In this document: positions 26,204 through 33,963 of the stretch, in pieces
How the letters are laid out: every line of letters starts with the position of its first letter
How positions within the stretch are numbered: the first letter of the stretch is position 1
Assembly (NCBI GenBank): GCA_022822425.1
Contig: JAJEBS010000144.1
Span: 1 to 53,790 of the forward strand
Reading direction: 5' to 3'
DNA: 53,790 nucleotides
DNA from: Gemmatimonadota bacterium
GTDB taxonomy: Bacteria; Gemmatimonadota; Gemmatimonadetes; Longimicrobiales; Gaopeijiaceae
Program-made: the position numbers and the translations under genes
The notes under the pieces: model-generated
Told to the model about the DNA's origin: nothing
Seen by the model: the letters and a program-made list of their open reading frames with translations, nothing else
The model's database searches: none

Positions 26204-26368
26204 GTGTGAAGGCGATGCGCCGACCGACGGCAGAGTCCGGAATCAGGAACCCCGGCACGTTGGAAACCCCGTCGGATTATTGTAATTTCCTCGCGCGCGG
26301 CCGAAAGGCGTTCCGGCTTCGGCATCCCGGTAGCGACAGCCGCACAACCGTCTACCAAGGTACAGACC

Positions 26369-26758
26369 GTGGCGATTCTCACCAAGGAGCAACTGGCCCA
26401 CATCGAGAGCCGCCTCCTGGAGGAGCGTGCTCGCTCGCTCAGATCCCTGGGTCTCTTCGACCGGATGGCGAAGGAGGACAGGGAGTCGGGTGACTCCACC
26501 CTGGCCGCCTACACCGACCACATGGCCGACCAGGGCACCGAGGCGATGGAGCGCGAAAAGGCCGCGCTCTTCGCAACCAAGGAAGGCCGCTATCTCTACC
26601 GGATCGAAGACGCGCTTCGCCGACTCTACTCGGATCCGGAGAACTTCGGTCGCTGTCAGGCCACAGGCAAGCCGATCAACTTCCGGCGTCTGGACGCACT
26701 GCCGCACGCCCGGTACTGCATCGAGTACAAGCGCGAACTGGAGGCGCGGGGCGAATAG
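26369..26758 (+). CDS. DksA/TraR-family protein with a two-cysteine finger
   Basis: The 129-residue protein has a coiled-coil region (about 5-80) with the ADQGTE-type tip (DHMADQGTEAMEREKA) and the C-terminal finger motif FGRCQATGKPINFRRLDALPHA. DksA proteins enter the RNA polymerase secondary channel and change promoter choice with ppGpp. Here only two of the usual four zinc cysteines remain (RCQATG and RYCIEY); the second is replaced by threonine and the fourth by tyrosine, so zinc binding is doubtful. The start is a GTG at 26369. It may be a stress-response regulator; DNA binding is not expected. Confidence 0.85.
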   Translation: MAILTKEQLAHIESRLLEERARSLRSLGLFDRMAKEDRESGDSTLAAYTDHMADQGTEAMEREKAALFATKEGRYLYRIEDALRRLYSDPENFGRCQATGKPINFRRLDALPHARYCIEYKRELEARGE

Positions 26759-26785
26759 CGAACGCCGAATCCCGGCCGCCCGCCC

Positions 26786-27157
26786 TCAGGAGGAGCCCTC
26801 TTCCTCTTCCGTGTCGTGAATCGGGCTGGTGATTCGCCAGAGCCGCTCGATCTCGCTCCGGATCTCCCGGATGCGACCTTCCAGGGGCTGGTCACTCAGG
26901 TGATATCTGGCTGCGCTGAGAGACCGGTAACAGCGCCACAGAGCGGACGATGCGGGGGTCTGCTCGTGACTGCGACGCCTCTTCCCCTTGAGACGCGCCA
27001 GGAGCCATTCCGTCATGTTCTCGTCGAGAAGCATGAGGTTGCCCTCGCCGGACGATTCCTCGCTCAGGTACTTGGCGAGTTTCTTCTTGAAGCTCTTGGG
27101 TACTCCGGCAACCACGTAGACGGAGAGATCGTTCCTTTCGAGCAATTCCGACGTCAT
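26786..27157 (-). CDS. conserved-looking small hypothetical protein
   Basis: With the ATG at 27157 the protein has 123 residues; a TTG at 27181 would add eight. The N-terminal half is soluble and alpha/beta in character (DLSVYVVAGVPKSFKKKLAKYL), the middle is basic (KGKRRRSH), and the last part is helical and acidic. It has no signal peptide and no family I recognise. It lies between a DksA-like gene (convergent) and RNase D (same strand, 133 bp away). The basic patch makes nucleic-acid binding possible, but that is speculation. Confidence 0.55.
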   Translation of the reverse strand: MTSELLERNDLSVYVVAGVPKSFKKKLAKYLSEESSGEGNLMLLDENMTEWLLARLKGKRRRSHEQTPASSALWRCYRSLSAARYHLSDQPLEGRIREIRSEIERLWRITSPIHDTEEEEGSS

Positions 27158-27290
27158 CACATCCCCGGTAGAACGAAGCAACCGTTGGGAAGCACCCGTG
27201 CCTCCGGAAGCCCCGAAGCTTGCGATTATGAGCCATCAGTATAGCCGGAATCAGGCGCTTTTCGCCAGTGTGGTCCCACAAATCGGCTCC

Positions 27291-28427
27291 TCAGGCACGC
27301 AGAATATCGAGGGTCAGTTGTCCGAGTACGTCGACTTGCCAGGCACGCACCTGGGGTACCCGGGCGAGTTCCTCGGGTGAGCCCGGATTGGCGCGTATGA
27401 TCTCCATGATGGTCTTGTTGGGAAGCAGAAGACCCGGGTCCAGTCCGAGTTCGCGGGCCGTTCGGACACGGGCGGCGCGGAGCTCCCGGGCGCGTTCTTC
27501 GCCTTCCGGCGAGAGCCGCGGGAACGCTCTCGCGCGGCGTCGGCGCCCCGGGGCGATGCGCGCCTCCGGGATGGAGTCCGCCCGATCCAGGTGCTCGAAG
27601 AGTCTCCCGCCGTCGGTGCGGGCCAGGACGGGCGACAGACCGGGCCGGCGACCGAGTTCCCCGATCGAACGGGGCGGGGTCTCGGCCAGCTTCAGCAGGA
27701 CATCGTCCGCGGCCACCCGGAAGGGCGCCCTGTCCTTGCGGCGGGCGACCTCGTCCCTCCAGGTCCACAGCGCGCGCAGCCGCTGAAGTGCACGCGGGGC
27801 CAGATGGCGCGCGTTCTTCATGGCGGTCGCCGGATCGGGGTCGGGATCCTCTCTGTTGGAGGCGGTTCGCTCGAGCCGGCGGAACTCCTCGCTTGCCCAC
27901 GCGAAACGGCCCTCTTCCTCCAGCCGGCCTCGCAGGATGTCCGCCAGGGCCGCCAGGTGGCGCGTGTCGGCCGCGGCGTACTCGAGCATCTCCGCCGGGA
28001 GCGGCCGCATCGCCCAGTCGGCCCGCTGGAATTTCTTGGGCAGGTGCACGCCGAGGAGGCGTTCGAGGAGCGCGGACAGTCCCAGCGCGGACTCCCCCAG
28101 CAGCGCGGCCGCTACCTGCGTGTCGAAAACGCCCCGCACCCGGATGCCCAGATCCCGCGACAGCAGGCGCAGATCGTAGCTGGCTCCATGCATGATGATC
28201 TCGCGACCCGGGTCTTCCAGCGGCGACCGCAGCATCCCGCCGGCATCGAGGGCGAGGGTATCGATGAGCCACGTATCCCCCGGCGCGGAGAGCTGGACAA
28301 GGCAGAGCCGGTCGGAATAGCGGTGATAGCCGGCCGCCTCGCAGTCGAGGGCGAGCGGCGAGCGGGAAGCCAGTTCCTCCGCCAGGGAGCGCGCTGCGTG
28401 CGCATCGGCGATGTGGTGTACGTTCAT
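27291..28427 (-). CDS. rnd: ribonuclease D-like 3'-5' exonuclease
   Basis: The 378-residue protein carries the DEDD exonuclease fold: LALDCEAAGYHRYSD (first Asp and Glu), IIMHGASYDLRLLSRDLG (second Asp) and the DEDDy motif YAAADTRHLAALAD with Tyr and Asp. HRDC-like helical domains follow (about 205-290 and 300-378; APRALQRLRALWTWRDEVARRKDRAPFRV is typical of RNase D). It should trim 3' ends of tRNA precursors and other small RNAs in the cytoplasm. The C-terminus ends LGQLTLDILRA. It points away from pyk. Confidence 0.92.
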   Translation of the reverse strand: MNVHHIADAHAARSLAEELASRSPLALDCEAAGYHRYSDRLCLVQLSAPGDTWLIDTLALDAGGMLRSPLEDPGREIIMHGASYDLRLLSRDLGIRVRGVFDTQVAAALLGESALGLSALLERLLGVHLPKKFQRADWAMRPLPAEMLEYAAADTRHLAALADILRGRLEEEGRFAWASEEFRRLERTASNREDPDPDPATAMKNARHLAPRALQRLRALWTWRDEVARRKDRAPFRVAADDVLLKLAETPPRSIGELGRRPGLSPVLARTDGGRLFEHLDRADSIPEARIAPGRRRRARAFPRLSPEGEERARELRAARVRTARELGLDPGLLLPNKTIMEIIRANPGSPEELARVPQVRAWQVDVLGQLTLDILRA

Positions 28428-28513
28428 GGGCGCGAAAGGTGGTCCATCGTCCGGGCCTGCGCGAGAGTCCGGCTCGTGAGGCCCCGCGGCGTGCGCGAAC
28501 AGGGGAGCGGTCG

Positions 28514-28542
28514 CTGTGATTTCGGCCGAACCAGACTAGAAT
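28514..28542 (+). promoter_or_regulatory. candidate promoter for pyk
   Basis: A good -10 TAGAAT (28537-28542) has a poor -35 CTGTGA (28514-28519) at 17 bp. It precedes pyk by about 70 bp in the divergent gap between rnd and pyk. Confidence 0.35.
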
Positions 28543-28610
28543 AACGACGCTCATGACATTGAACACGGCTGCGGGGTCGGATCACGCGCCAAGGGGGGAG
28601 TGGTAAACCG

Positions 28611-30029
28611 ATGCTGAGAACCAAGCTGGTGTGCACACTGGGCCCGGCGACGTTTTCGCCCGAGATGGTCCGCCAACTGGTGGACTCGGGCATGACGATG
28701 GCGCGCCTGAACATGTCCCATGGCTTGCGCGAGGATCACCTGGAGGCGGTGGCCCTGATCCGGCGCGCGGCCGAGGCGGCAGGCACGCCGGTTTCGATTC
28801 TCGTGGACCTGGGCGGACCCAAGATCCGTGTCGGCAAACTGGACGCTCCCCTCTTTCTGGCCGAGGGCCAGGAGGTGGTGATCGCCCCCCAGGAAACCGT
28901 TCTCGCCGGGGAGATCCCGACGACCTACCGGCACCTCGCGAACGACGTGGTCGTCGGGGACCGGGTACTCCTCGACGATGGTCTCATCGAAATGCGCTGT
29001 GTGGGCACGGACGGGGGCAAGGCCCGCTTCGTCGTGGAGTGCGGTGGCCAGCTGAAGAGCTTCAAGGGCATGAACGTGCCCGGCGCCAACCTCAGCACTC
29101 CCTCGCTCACCGATCGGGATCTGGACGACCTCGACTTCGCCCTGGAGGCCGGCGTCGAATACGTGGGCCTGTCCTTCGTCCGGCGAAGTGCGGACATCGA
29201 GGAGTTGAAGGAGAGAGTCGCCGGGCGCGCGCTCGTGGTGGCGAAGGTCGAACTGGTTCGCGCTCTGGCGTCGATCGAGGAGATCGTCAAGGCGACCGAC
29301 GCGGTCATGGTCGCGCGCGGCGACCTCGGGGTGGAGGTTCCCTTCGAGCAGGTGCCGCTGGCACAGAAGCGCATCGTCCAGCTGGCCAACTACTCGGGCC
29401 GCCCCGTCATCATCGCGACCCAGATGCTTGATTCGATGATCCAGAGCCCGCGCCCGACGCGAGCCGAAGCCTCCGACGTCGCCAACGCGGTCCTGGACGG
29501 CACCGACGCCGTGATGCTCTCCGGCGAAACCGCGGTTGGAGAGTACCCGCTGCACGCAGCGCAGGCGATGGTGCGAATCATCCGCGAGATCGAGGGTTCC
29601 GGCGTGCTGGCCCAGGGCCCCCGATACCTCCCGCGTCCCGACAACTGGCAGCGCGGCGGCGCGACCCGCCGCGAACACGCGGTTGCGTCGTGTACGGTGG
29701 ACGCGGCCCGCCAGCTGGGTTCGCCCGCCGTGCTGGTCATCACCAGCAGCGGCTTCTCCGCGCGTCTGGTGTCGTCCTACCGGCCCCCGGTACCGATCTT
29801 CGCCGTGTGCACCGAGCCGCGCACCTTCCGCCAGCTCGCGCCCGTCTGGGGCGTGTGGCCGACGCTCGCAACCGGCGTGCCGGTCAACTACTCCGCGCTC
29901 TCGGACTACGGCAGGGAAGCGGTCGTGCGTGCGGGAGTCGGCAGGCGGGGGGATTCGGTCGTGGTGACCGCGGGATATCCCTTCCATGAGAGGGGGTCGA
30001 CCAACACCATGCGCGTGGAACAGCTCTAG
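28611..30029 (+). CDS. pyk: pyruvate kinase
   Basis: The enzyme transfers phosphate from phosphoenolpyruvate to ADP, the last step of glycolysis. The 472-residue length is normal. Motifs in order: TKLVCTLGPA at the N-terminus, ARLNMSHG (active-site Arg/Asn), VDLGGPKIRVG, VARGDLGVEVPFEQVPLAQK (metal and substrate loop), ATQMLDSMI and LSGETAVGEYP. The C-terminal regulatory domain (about 355-472) is present. It is the first gene of a long co-directional run; an MBL-fold hydrolase starts seven bases downstream, and pgi of the same pathway follows. Confidence 0.96.
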   Translation: MLRTKLVCTLGPATFSPEMVRQLVDSGMTMARLNMSHGLREDHLEAVALIRRAAEAAGTPVSILVDLGGPKIRVGKLDAPLFLAEGQEVVIAPQETVLAGEIPTTYRHLANDVVVGDRVLLDDGLIEMRCVGTDGGKARFVVECGGQLKSFKGMNVPGANLSTPSLTDRDLDDLDFALEAGVEYVGLSFVRRSADIEELKERVAGRALVVAKVELVRALASIEEIVKATDAVMVARGDLGVEVPFEQVPLAQKRIVQLANYSGRPVIIATQMLDSMIQSPRPTRAEASDVANAVLDGTDAVMLSGETAVGEYPLHAAQAMVRIIREIEGSGVLAQGPRYLPRPDNWQRGGATRREHAVASCTVDAARQLGSPAVLVITSSGFSARLVSSYRPPVPIFAVCTEPRTFRQLAPVWGVWPTLATGVPVNYSALSDYGREAVVRAGVGRRGDSVVVTAGYPFHERGSTNTMRVEQL

Positions 30030-30036
30030 AAGCCCC

Positions 30037-30870
30037 ATGTCGTTCTCGCTGACCTTCCTGGGCACCGGCACCTCCTACGGCGTCCCGGTCATCGGATGTC
30101 GGTGCGACACCTGTACTTCGACCGACCCCCGCGACAAGCGCACGCGGCACGGCGCCCTCCTTCGCTTCGGCAATCGCCGCCTCCTCGTCGACACGCCGCC
30201 GGAACTCAGACTCCAACTGCTCGGCGAGGGTGTCTCCTCGCTGGACGCGGTGTGGTTCACGCACGCGCACGCCGACCACATCCACGGCATCGACGACCTG
30301 CGCGTGTTCACGGCGCTCTACGGTGGAAGGATCAGCGCGTGGATGCACCGGTCGGTTGCCCGCCAGCTGCGGCGCCGTTTTCCGTACATCTTCGAGGCCC
30401 GACCCCGGGCTTCGCACGGGATCCTCGTCCCGGAGCTCGATGTCTTCACCTTCCGGGAGGGACGGCCGGTGGACATCGTCGACCACGTGTTTCTGCCGCT
30501 CGGGGTGCCCCATGGCGGGATCCGCTCCTACGGCTTCCGCGTCGGGGGCCTCGGGTATGTGACCGATGCCAAACGACTTCCGAGGGCGGCGCTGGAGGGA
30601 CTCAGGGGCGCGGATCTGCTGGTGCTCAACGCGCTGTGGTACGGGGATCCCCATCCCACCCATTTCAACATCGAGGAAGCCGTAGCCGCGGCGCGGGCGG
30701 TCGGTGCCCGGAGGACCTATCTCACCCACCTCACCCACCGCGTGCGGCACGACGATCTGTGCCGGCGTCTCCCGGAAGACATCCGGCCCGCTTTCGACGG
30801 CCTCACCGTGACGGTGGAAGACGCGTGCATGGCGCCTCCACAGTCTCCGTCGGCGGCGGGCAGCGCATGA
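30037..30870 (+). CDS. MBL-fold metallo-hydrolase (PhnP-like)
   Basis: The 277-residue protein has the beta-lactamase-fold metal motif THAHADHIHGIDDLR near residue 75 and the PhnP-type start LGTGTSYGVPVIGCRCDTC with DPRDKRTRHG, which in this family binds a structural metal. Members hydrolyse phosphodiesters such as cyclic phosphates, but the substrate here is unknown. The start at 30037 is seven bases after the pyk stop, and its own stop overlaps the pgi start as ATGA. It is cytoplasmic and probably co-translated with pgi. Confidence 0.88.
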   Translation: MSFSLTFLGTGTSYGVPVIGCRCDTCTSTDPRDKRTRHGALLRFGNRRLLVDTPPELRLQLLGEGVSSLDAVWFTHAHADHIHGIDDLRVFTALYGGRISAWMHRSVARQLRRRFPYIFEARPRASHGILVPELDVFTFREGRPVDIVDHVFLPLGVPHGGIRSYGFRVGGLGYVTDAKRLPRAALEGLRGADLLVLNALWYGDPHPTHFNIEEAVAAARAVGARRTYLTHLTHRVRHDDLCRRLPEDIRPAFDGLTVTVEDACMAPPQSPSAAGSA

Positions 30871-32258
30871 GCGCCACCACCGTCGACTACCGCAACCTCC
30901 TCGCCATCGGCGAAGGGGAGGAGGGCGTCGATCCGCAACGGCTCACCGGTGACCTGGCTTCACGCTTCCGCGTGGCGCACGAGGAAGTCGAACGGGCGCG
31001 ACGGGACGGGTGCATGGGCTTCTTCGACCTGCCGCGCGCCGCGGAGGCCGCGGCCCGCGTCCGTCGCGCGGCCGCCGGGCTGCGGGGACGCTTCGACGAC
31101 CTCGTGGTTCTCGGAATCGGTGGATCGGCGCTGGGGACCCGCACGCTGCGGGACGCGCTCGGAGCCGGGGACCCCGTCCGCGGCCCGGGCGCCGCCGCCG
31201 GCCCCCACCCCCGCCTCCACGTGGCGGACAACATCGATCCGCACTCGATCGGCACCCTGCTGGACGGCCTCGACATGCGCAGGACGTTCTTCAACGTGGT
31301 CAGCAAATCGGGCTCGACGACCGAGACGCTGGCCCAGTATGTGGTAGTTGCCGAGCGTCTCGCTGGCGAAGTCGGCCCCGATCAGGTGCGGAAGCATCTC
31401 CTCTTCACCACGGACCCCGAACGAGGACCGCTCCGCGCCCTGGCCGAGGCGGCCGGCATTCCCACCCTGCCGGTGCCGCGCAACGTGGCGGGGCGTTTCT
31501 CGGTTCTGTCGGCGGTCGGCCTGTTCCCGGCAGCGGCGGCCGGGCTTGACGTGACGGCGGTGCTTCGGGGCGCCGCCCGCATGGAGAGACGCTGCCGCAC
31601 GGACGAGCTGACCCTGAATCCCGCGGGCGTGGTGGCGACCCTTCTGTACCGCGCCGATGTCGAGTGCGGACAGCGCGTGCACGTGTTCATGCCCTACTGC
31701 GACCGCCTCCGCTCCTTCGCCCTCTGGGTGCAGCAGCTGTGGGGCGAGTCGCTCGGCAAGGCCACGGGGCTCGACGGCCGCCCAGCGGCGACCGGCCCCA
31801 CCCCGCTCCCGGCAGCCGGGGCAACCGACCAGCACTCGCTGCTGCAGCTCTTCATGGAGGGGCCGGCGGACAAGGTGGTTTGCTTCGTCACCGTCGACGC
31901 GGCCGACGATCCGGTCCCGATCGGCAACGCGCCCGCTTCGTGGCCCGCCTTCGAGTTCCCCGAGGGTCACACGCTCAATCATCTGATCACCCTCGAGCAC
32001 GCCGCGACCGCGGCCGCGCTTCGAACGGGCGGAAGGCCCAACCTGACCGTGCGGCTGGCCAGGCTCGATGCCGAGGCGCTGGGCGAACTCATCCTGCTCT
32101 TCCAGGCCGCCACCGCGTACGCCGGATTCCTCTACGGGGTGGACCCCCTCACCCAGCCGGGCGTGGAGTTGGGCAAACGCTATGTGCACGGGTTGCTGGG
32201 CCGTTCGGGCTACCATCCGCCCCCCCTGGAGGAAGCCAATCACCCCTGGCAGGTGTAG
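30867..32258 (+). CDS. pgi: glucose-6-phosphate isomerase
   Basis: The enzyme interconverts glucose-6-phosphate and fructose-6-phosphate. The 463-residue protein, shorter than the E. coli form, has the double SIS sugar-phosphate fold: VLGIGGSALGTRTLRDAL, NVVSKSGSTTETLAQY, then GRFSVLSAVGLFPAAAAG and, further on, QLWGESLGKATGLDG and TDQHSLLQLFMEG. The conserved glutamate is in LWGESLGK and the histidine in TDQHS. I chose the ATG at 30867, which overlaps the stop of the MBL gene. The in-frame upstream stretch is a shadow. This shorter form resembles the one in Firmicutes and other deep lineages. Confidence 0.93.
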   Translation: MSATTVDYRNLLAIGEGEEGVDPQRLTGDLASRFRVAHEEVERARRDGCMGFFDLPRAAEAAARVRRAAAGLRGRFDDLVVLGIGGSALGTRTLRDALGAGDPVRGPGAAAGPHPRLHVADNIDPHSIGTLLDGLDMRRTFFNVVSKSGSTTETLAQYVVVAERLAGEVGPDQVRKHLLFTTDPERGPLRALAEAAGIPTLPVPRNVAGRFSVLSAVGLFPAAAAGLDVTAVLRGAARMERRCRTDELTLNPAGVVATLLYRADVECGQRVHVFMPYCDRLRSFALWVQQLWGESLGKATGLDGRPAATGPTPLPAAGATDQHSLLQLFMEGPADKVVCFVTVDAADDPVPIGNAPASWPAFEFPEGHTLNHLITLEHAATAAALRTGGRPNLTVRLARLDAEALGELILLFQAATAYAGFLYGVDPLTQPGVELGKRYVHGLLGRSGYHPPPLEEANHPWQV

Positions 32259-32390
32259 GAGGACAGGGGATCGCGGAGGGACGCCGGTTCGCAGGGTAGG
32301 CATCCCCCTCGGGAAACCCTAGATTTGTATCAGGAGGAAACGGCTGCGGTCGCCTGCGGCTGCGGCGGCGCATTTCATGGGAGGAGCGGG

Positions 32391-32852
32391 ATGGCTCAGG
32401 GAGAAGACGGACCACTCGTCGTAATCGAGCGCGACGGCGGTTCGAGCACGGGCGCCTTTCTGCTCGGCGCCGTTGTCGGTGCCGGACTCGCGCTGCTCTT
32501 CGCGCCCCGCTCCGGCAAGGAGACCCAGGAGCAGTTGAAGGCCCGGGCGCGTGAGTTCCGGGATGTCGCCCAGGAGCGGGTGCGCGCGGCCCAGGAGGGT
32601 CTCGATGAGAGGCTGGGGCGAGCCGGCGAGCAAGTCCGGGAACAGATCGAGTCGGTGAAGGGAGCGGTGGACGCGGGTCGCCAGGCGGCGCTGGATGCGC
32701 GCGCAGAGCTTCAGGAGAGAATCGAAACCTCCAAGGCTGCCTATCGGGCTGCGAGTGATGCCGCGCGACAGGTCGTCCACGACGGCGGGGCGCAGGACAA
32801 CGGGACACGCGAGGACGATGCCGGGGACGAGCTGGCGCCAGCAGTGGACTGA
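32391..32852 (+). CDS. YtxH-domain-like membrane-anchored protein
   Basis: The 153-residue protein has one hydrophobic segment (GAFLLGAVVGAGLALLFAPRSGKETQ, about 18-45), the hallmark of YtxH-like proteins, followed by a long charged coiled-coil-like helix rich in Ala, Arg, Glu and Gln (about 45-130) and an acidic tail. The start at 32391 has GGGAGGAGCGG before it; an in-frame ATG at 32325 lacks this. YtxH proteins are linked to general stress in Bacillus, but no precise function is known. It overlaps the next gene by 35 bases. Confidence 0.75.
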   Translation: MAQGEDGPLVVIERDGGSSTGAFLLGAVVGAGLALLFAPRSGKETQEQLKARAREFRDVAQERVRAAQEGLDERLGRAGEQVREQIESVKGAVDAGRQAALDARAELQERIETSKAAYRAASDAARQVVHDGGAQDNGTREDDAGDELAPAVD

Positions 32853-33468
32853 GGGCGCCGCGGCGGCGTGGCTGCGAGGAGCGGTGCTGCTGGTCGGCAT
32901 TCTCTCGCCCGCAGCGATGCGGGCCCAGGGACTCGACGGCGACCCGCTGGTTACGGACCGCACGAGGATGCTGGCGCGCGACGTGGCCGTGGGAACGTCG
33001 TTCCTTCCCGCCCATGAGCGGTACGTCGTCGTTCACCTTGTCGAGAATCGGCTCTTCGTCATGGAGGGCGAGCGCGCCATCTGGTCGGCGCCCGTCGGCA
33101 CCGGGACGGGGTTCAACCTGAACGGAGCCGGCCAGAAGTGGCACTTCTCCACGCCCCGCGGGATCATGAGGGTCCGGTACAAGGAAAAAGACCCGGTCTG
33201 GATCGCTCCCGACTGGCACTTCGTCGAGAGAGGAGTTCCGGTTCCCCCGCGCCAGCATCCGTCCCGTTCGATCCCGGGGGCGCTCGGCACCACTGCGATC
33301 TATCTGGGTGACGGCATCGCGATTCACGGCACCCACCGGCCCGAGCTGGTGCTCGACCCCGACCCGGAGCGGCGGCGCATCTCCCACGGGTGCATTCGCC
33401 TGACCAACGAGGCGGCCCGCGAACTCTACTATCTGATCGACGTGGGCACGCCGGTCCTCATCTATTAG
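32818..33468 (+). CDS. L,D-transpeptidase (YkuD family)
   Basis: The 216-residue exported protein has a hydrophobic signal (about 18-36, ending MRAQG) and one YkuD catalytic domain. The active-site motif is IAIHGTHRPE, then RISHGCIRLTNEAA, where the cysteine in SHGCIR is the nucleophile and the histidines assist. Such enzymes make 3-3 cross-links in peptidoglycan or attach proteins to it in the periplasm. The N-terminal part lacks a LysM domain. The gene starts inside the end of the YtxH-like gene and ends 15 bp before smpB. Confidence 0.88.
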   Translation: MPGTSWRQQWTEGAAAAWLRGAVLLVGILSPAAMRAQGLDGDPLVTDRTRMLARDVAVGTSFLPAHERYVVVHLVENRLFVMEGERAIWSAPVGTGTGFNLNGAGQKWHFSTPRGIMRVRYKEKDPVWIAPDWHFVERGVPVPPRQHPSRSIPGALGTTAIYLGDGIAIHGTHRPELVLDPDPERRRISHGCIRLTNEAARELYYLIDVGTPVLIY

Positions 33469-33483
33469 CCCGGCGCGCAATAC

Positions 33484-33963
33484 GTGGTGGGGGCAAGCGA
33501 CGCGGGGCCTCCGGGCCGACTGCTCATCTCCCGCAACCGGAAGGCGCGGCACGAATACGAGGTGATCGAGACGCTCGAAGCGGGGTTGGTGCTCAAGGGA
33601 CCGGAAGTGAAATCCGTGCGCGCGGGCAAGGTGGGGTTCAAGGATGCCTTTGCCCGCCTGGAGGGCACCGAAGTGTGGCTCCACAACCTGCACATCAGCC
33701 CGTACGAGCCGGCAACGCACTGGAATGCCGACCCGGAGCGCCCCCGCAAGCTCCTCCTGAAGCGCGCCGAGATCCGGCGTCTGATCGGCAGGGTCGAGGA
33801 GAAGGGGCTGACGCTGATTCCCCTGGACCTCTACATGCGGCGGGGGTACGCGAAGCTGACGCTGGCCCTCGCGCGGGGCCGCAAGTTGTACGACAAGAGG
33901 GAGAAGCTGCGCCGCCGGACCCAGGAGCGGGAAGCTCAGCGCGCGATGAGGCGTGGCCGGTGA
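33484..33963 (+). CDS. smpB: SsrA-binding protein
   Basis: SmpB binds tmRNA and helps rescue stalled ribosomes. The 159-residue protein has the OB-fold signature NRKARHEYEVIETLEAGLVLKGPEVKSVRAGKV, then LHNLHISPYE and the basic C-terminal tail (GRKLYDKREKLRRRT), which folds in the mRNA channel. Its length is typical. The GTG at 33484 is used. Its stop overlaps the GTG start of the TPR lipoprotein as GTGA. The tmRNA gene itself is not in this window. Confidence 0.96.
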   Translation: MVGASDAGPPGRLLISRNRKARHEYEVIETLEAGLVLKGPEVKSVRAGKVGFKDAFARLEGTEVWLHNLHISPYEPATHWNADPERPRKLLLKRAEIRRLIGRVEEKGLTLIPLDLYMRRGYAKLTLALARGRKLYDKREKLRRRTQEREAQRAMRRGR

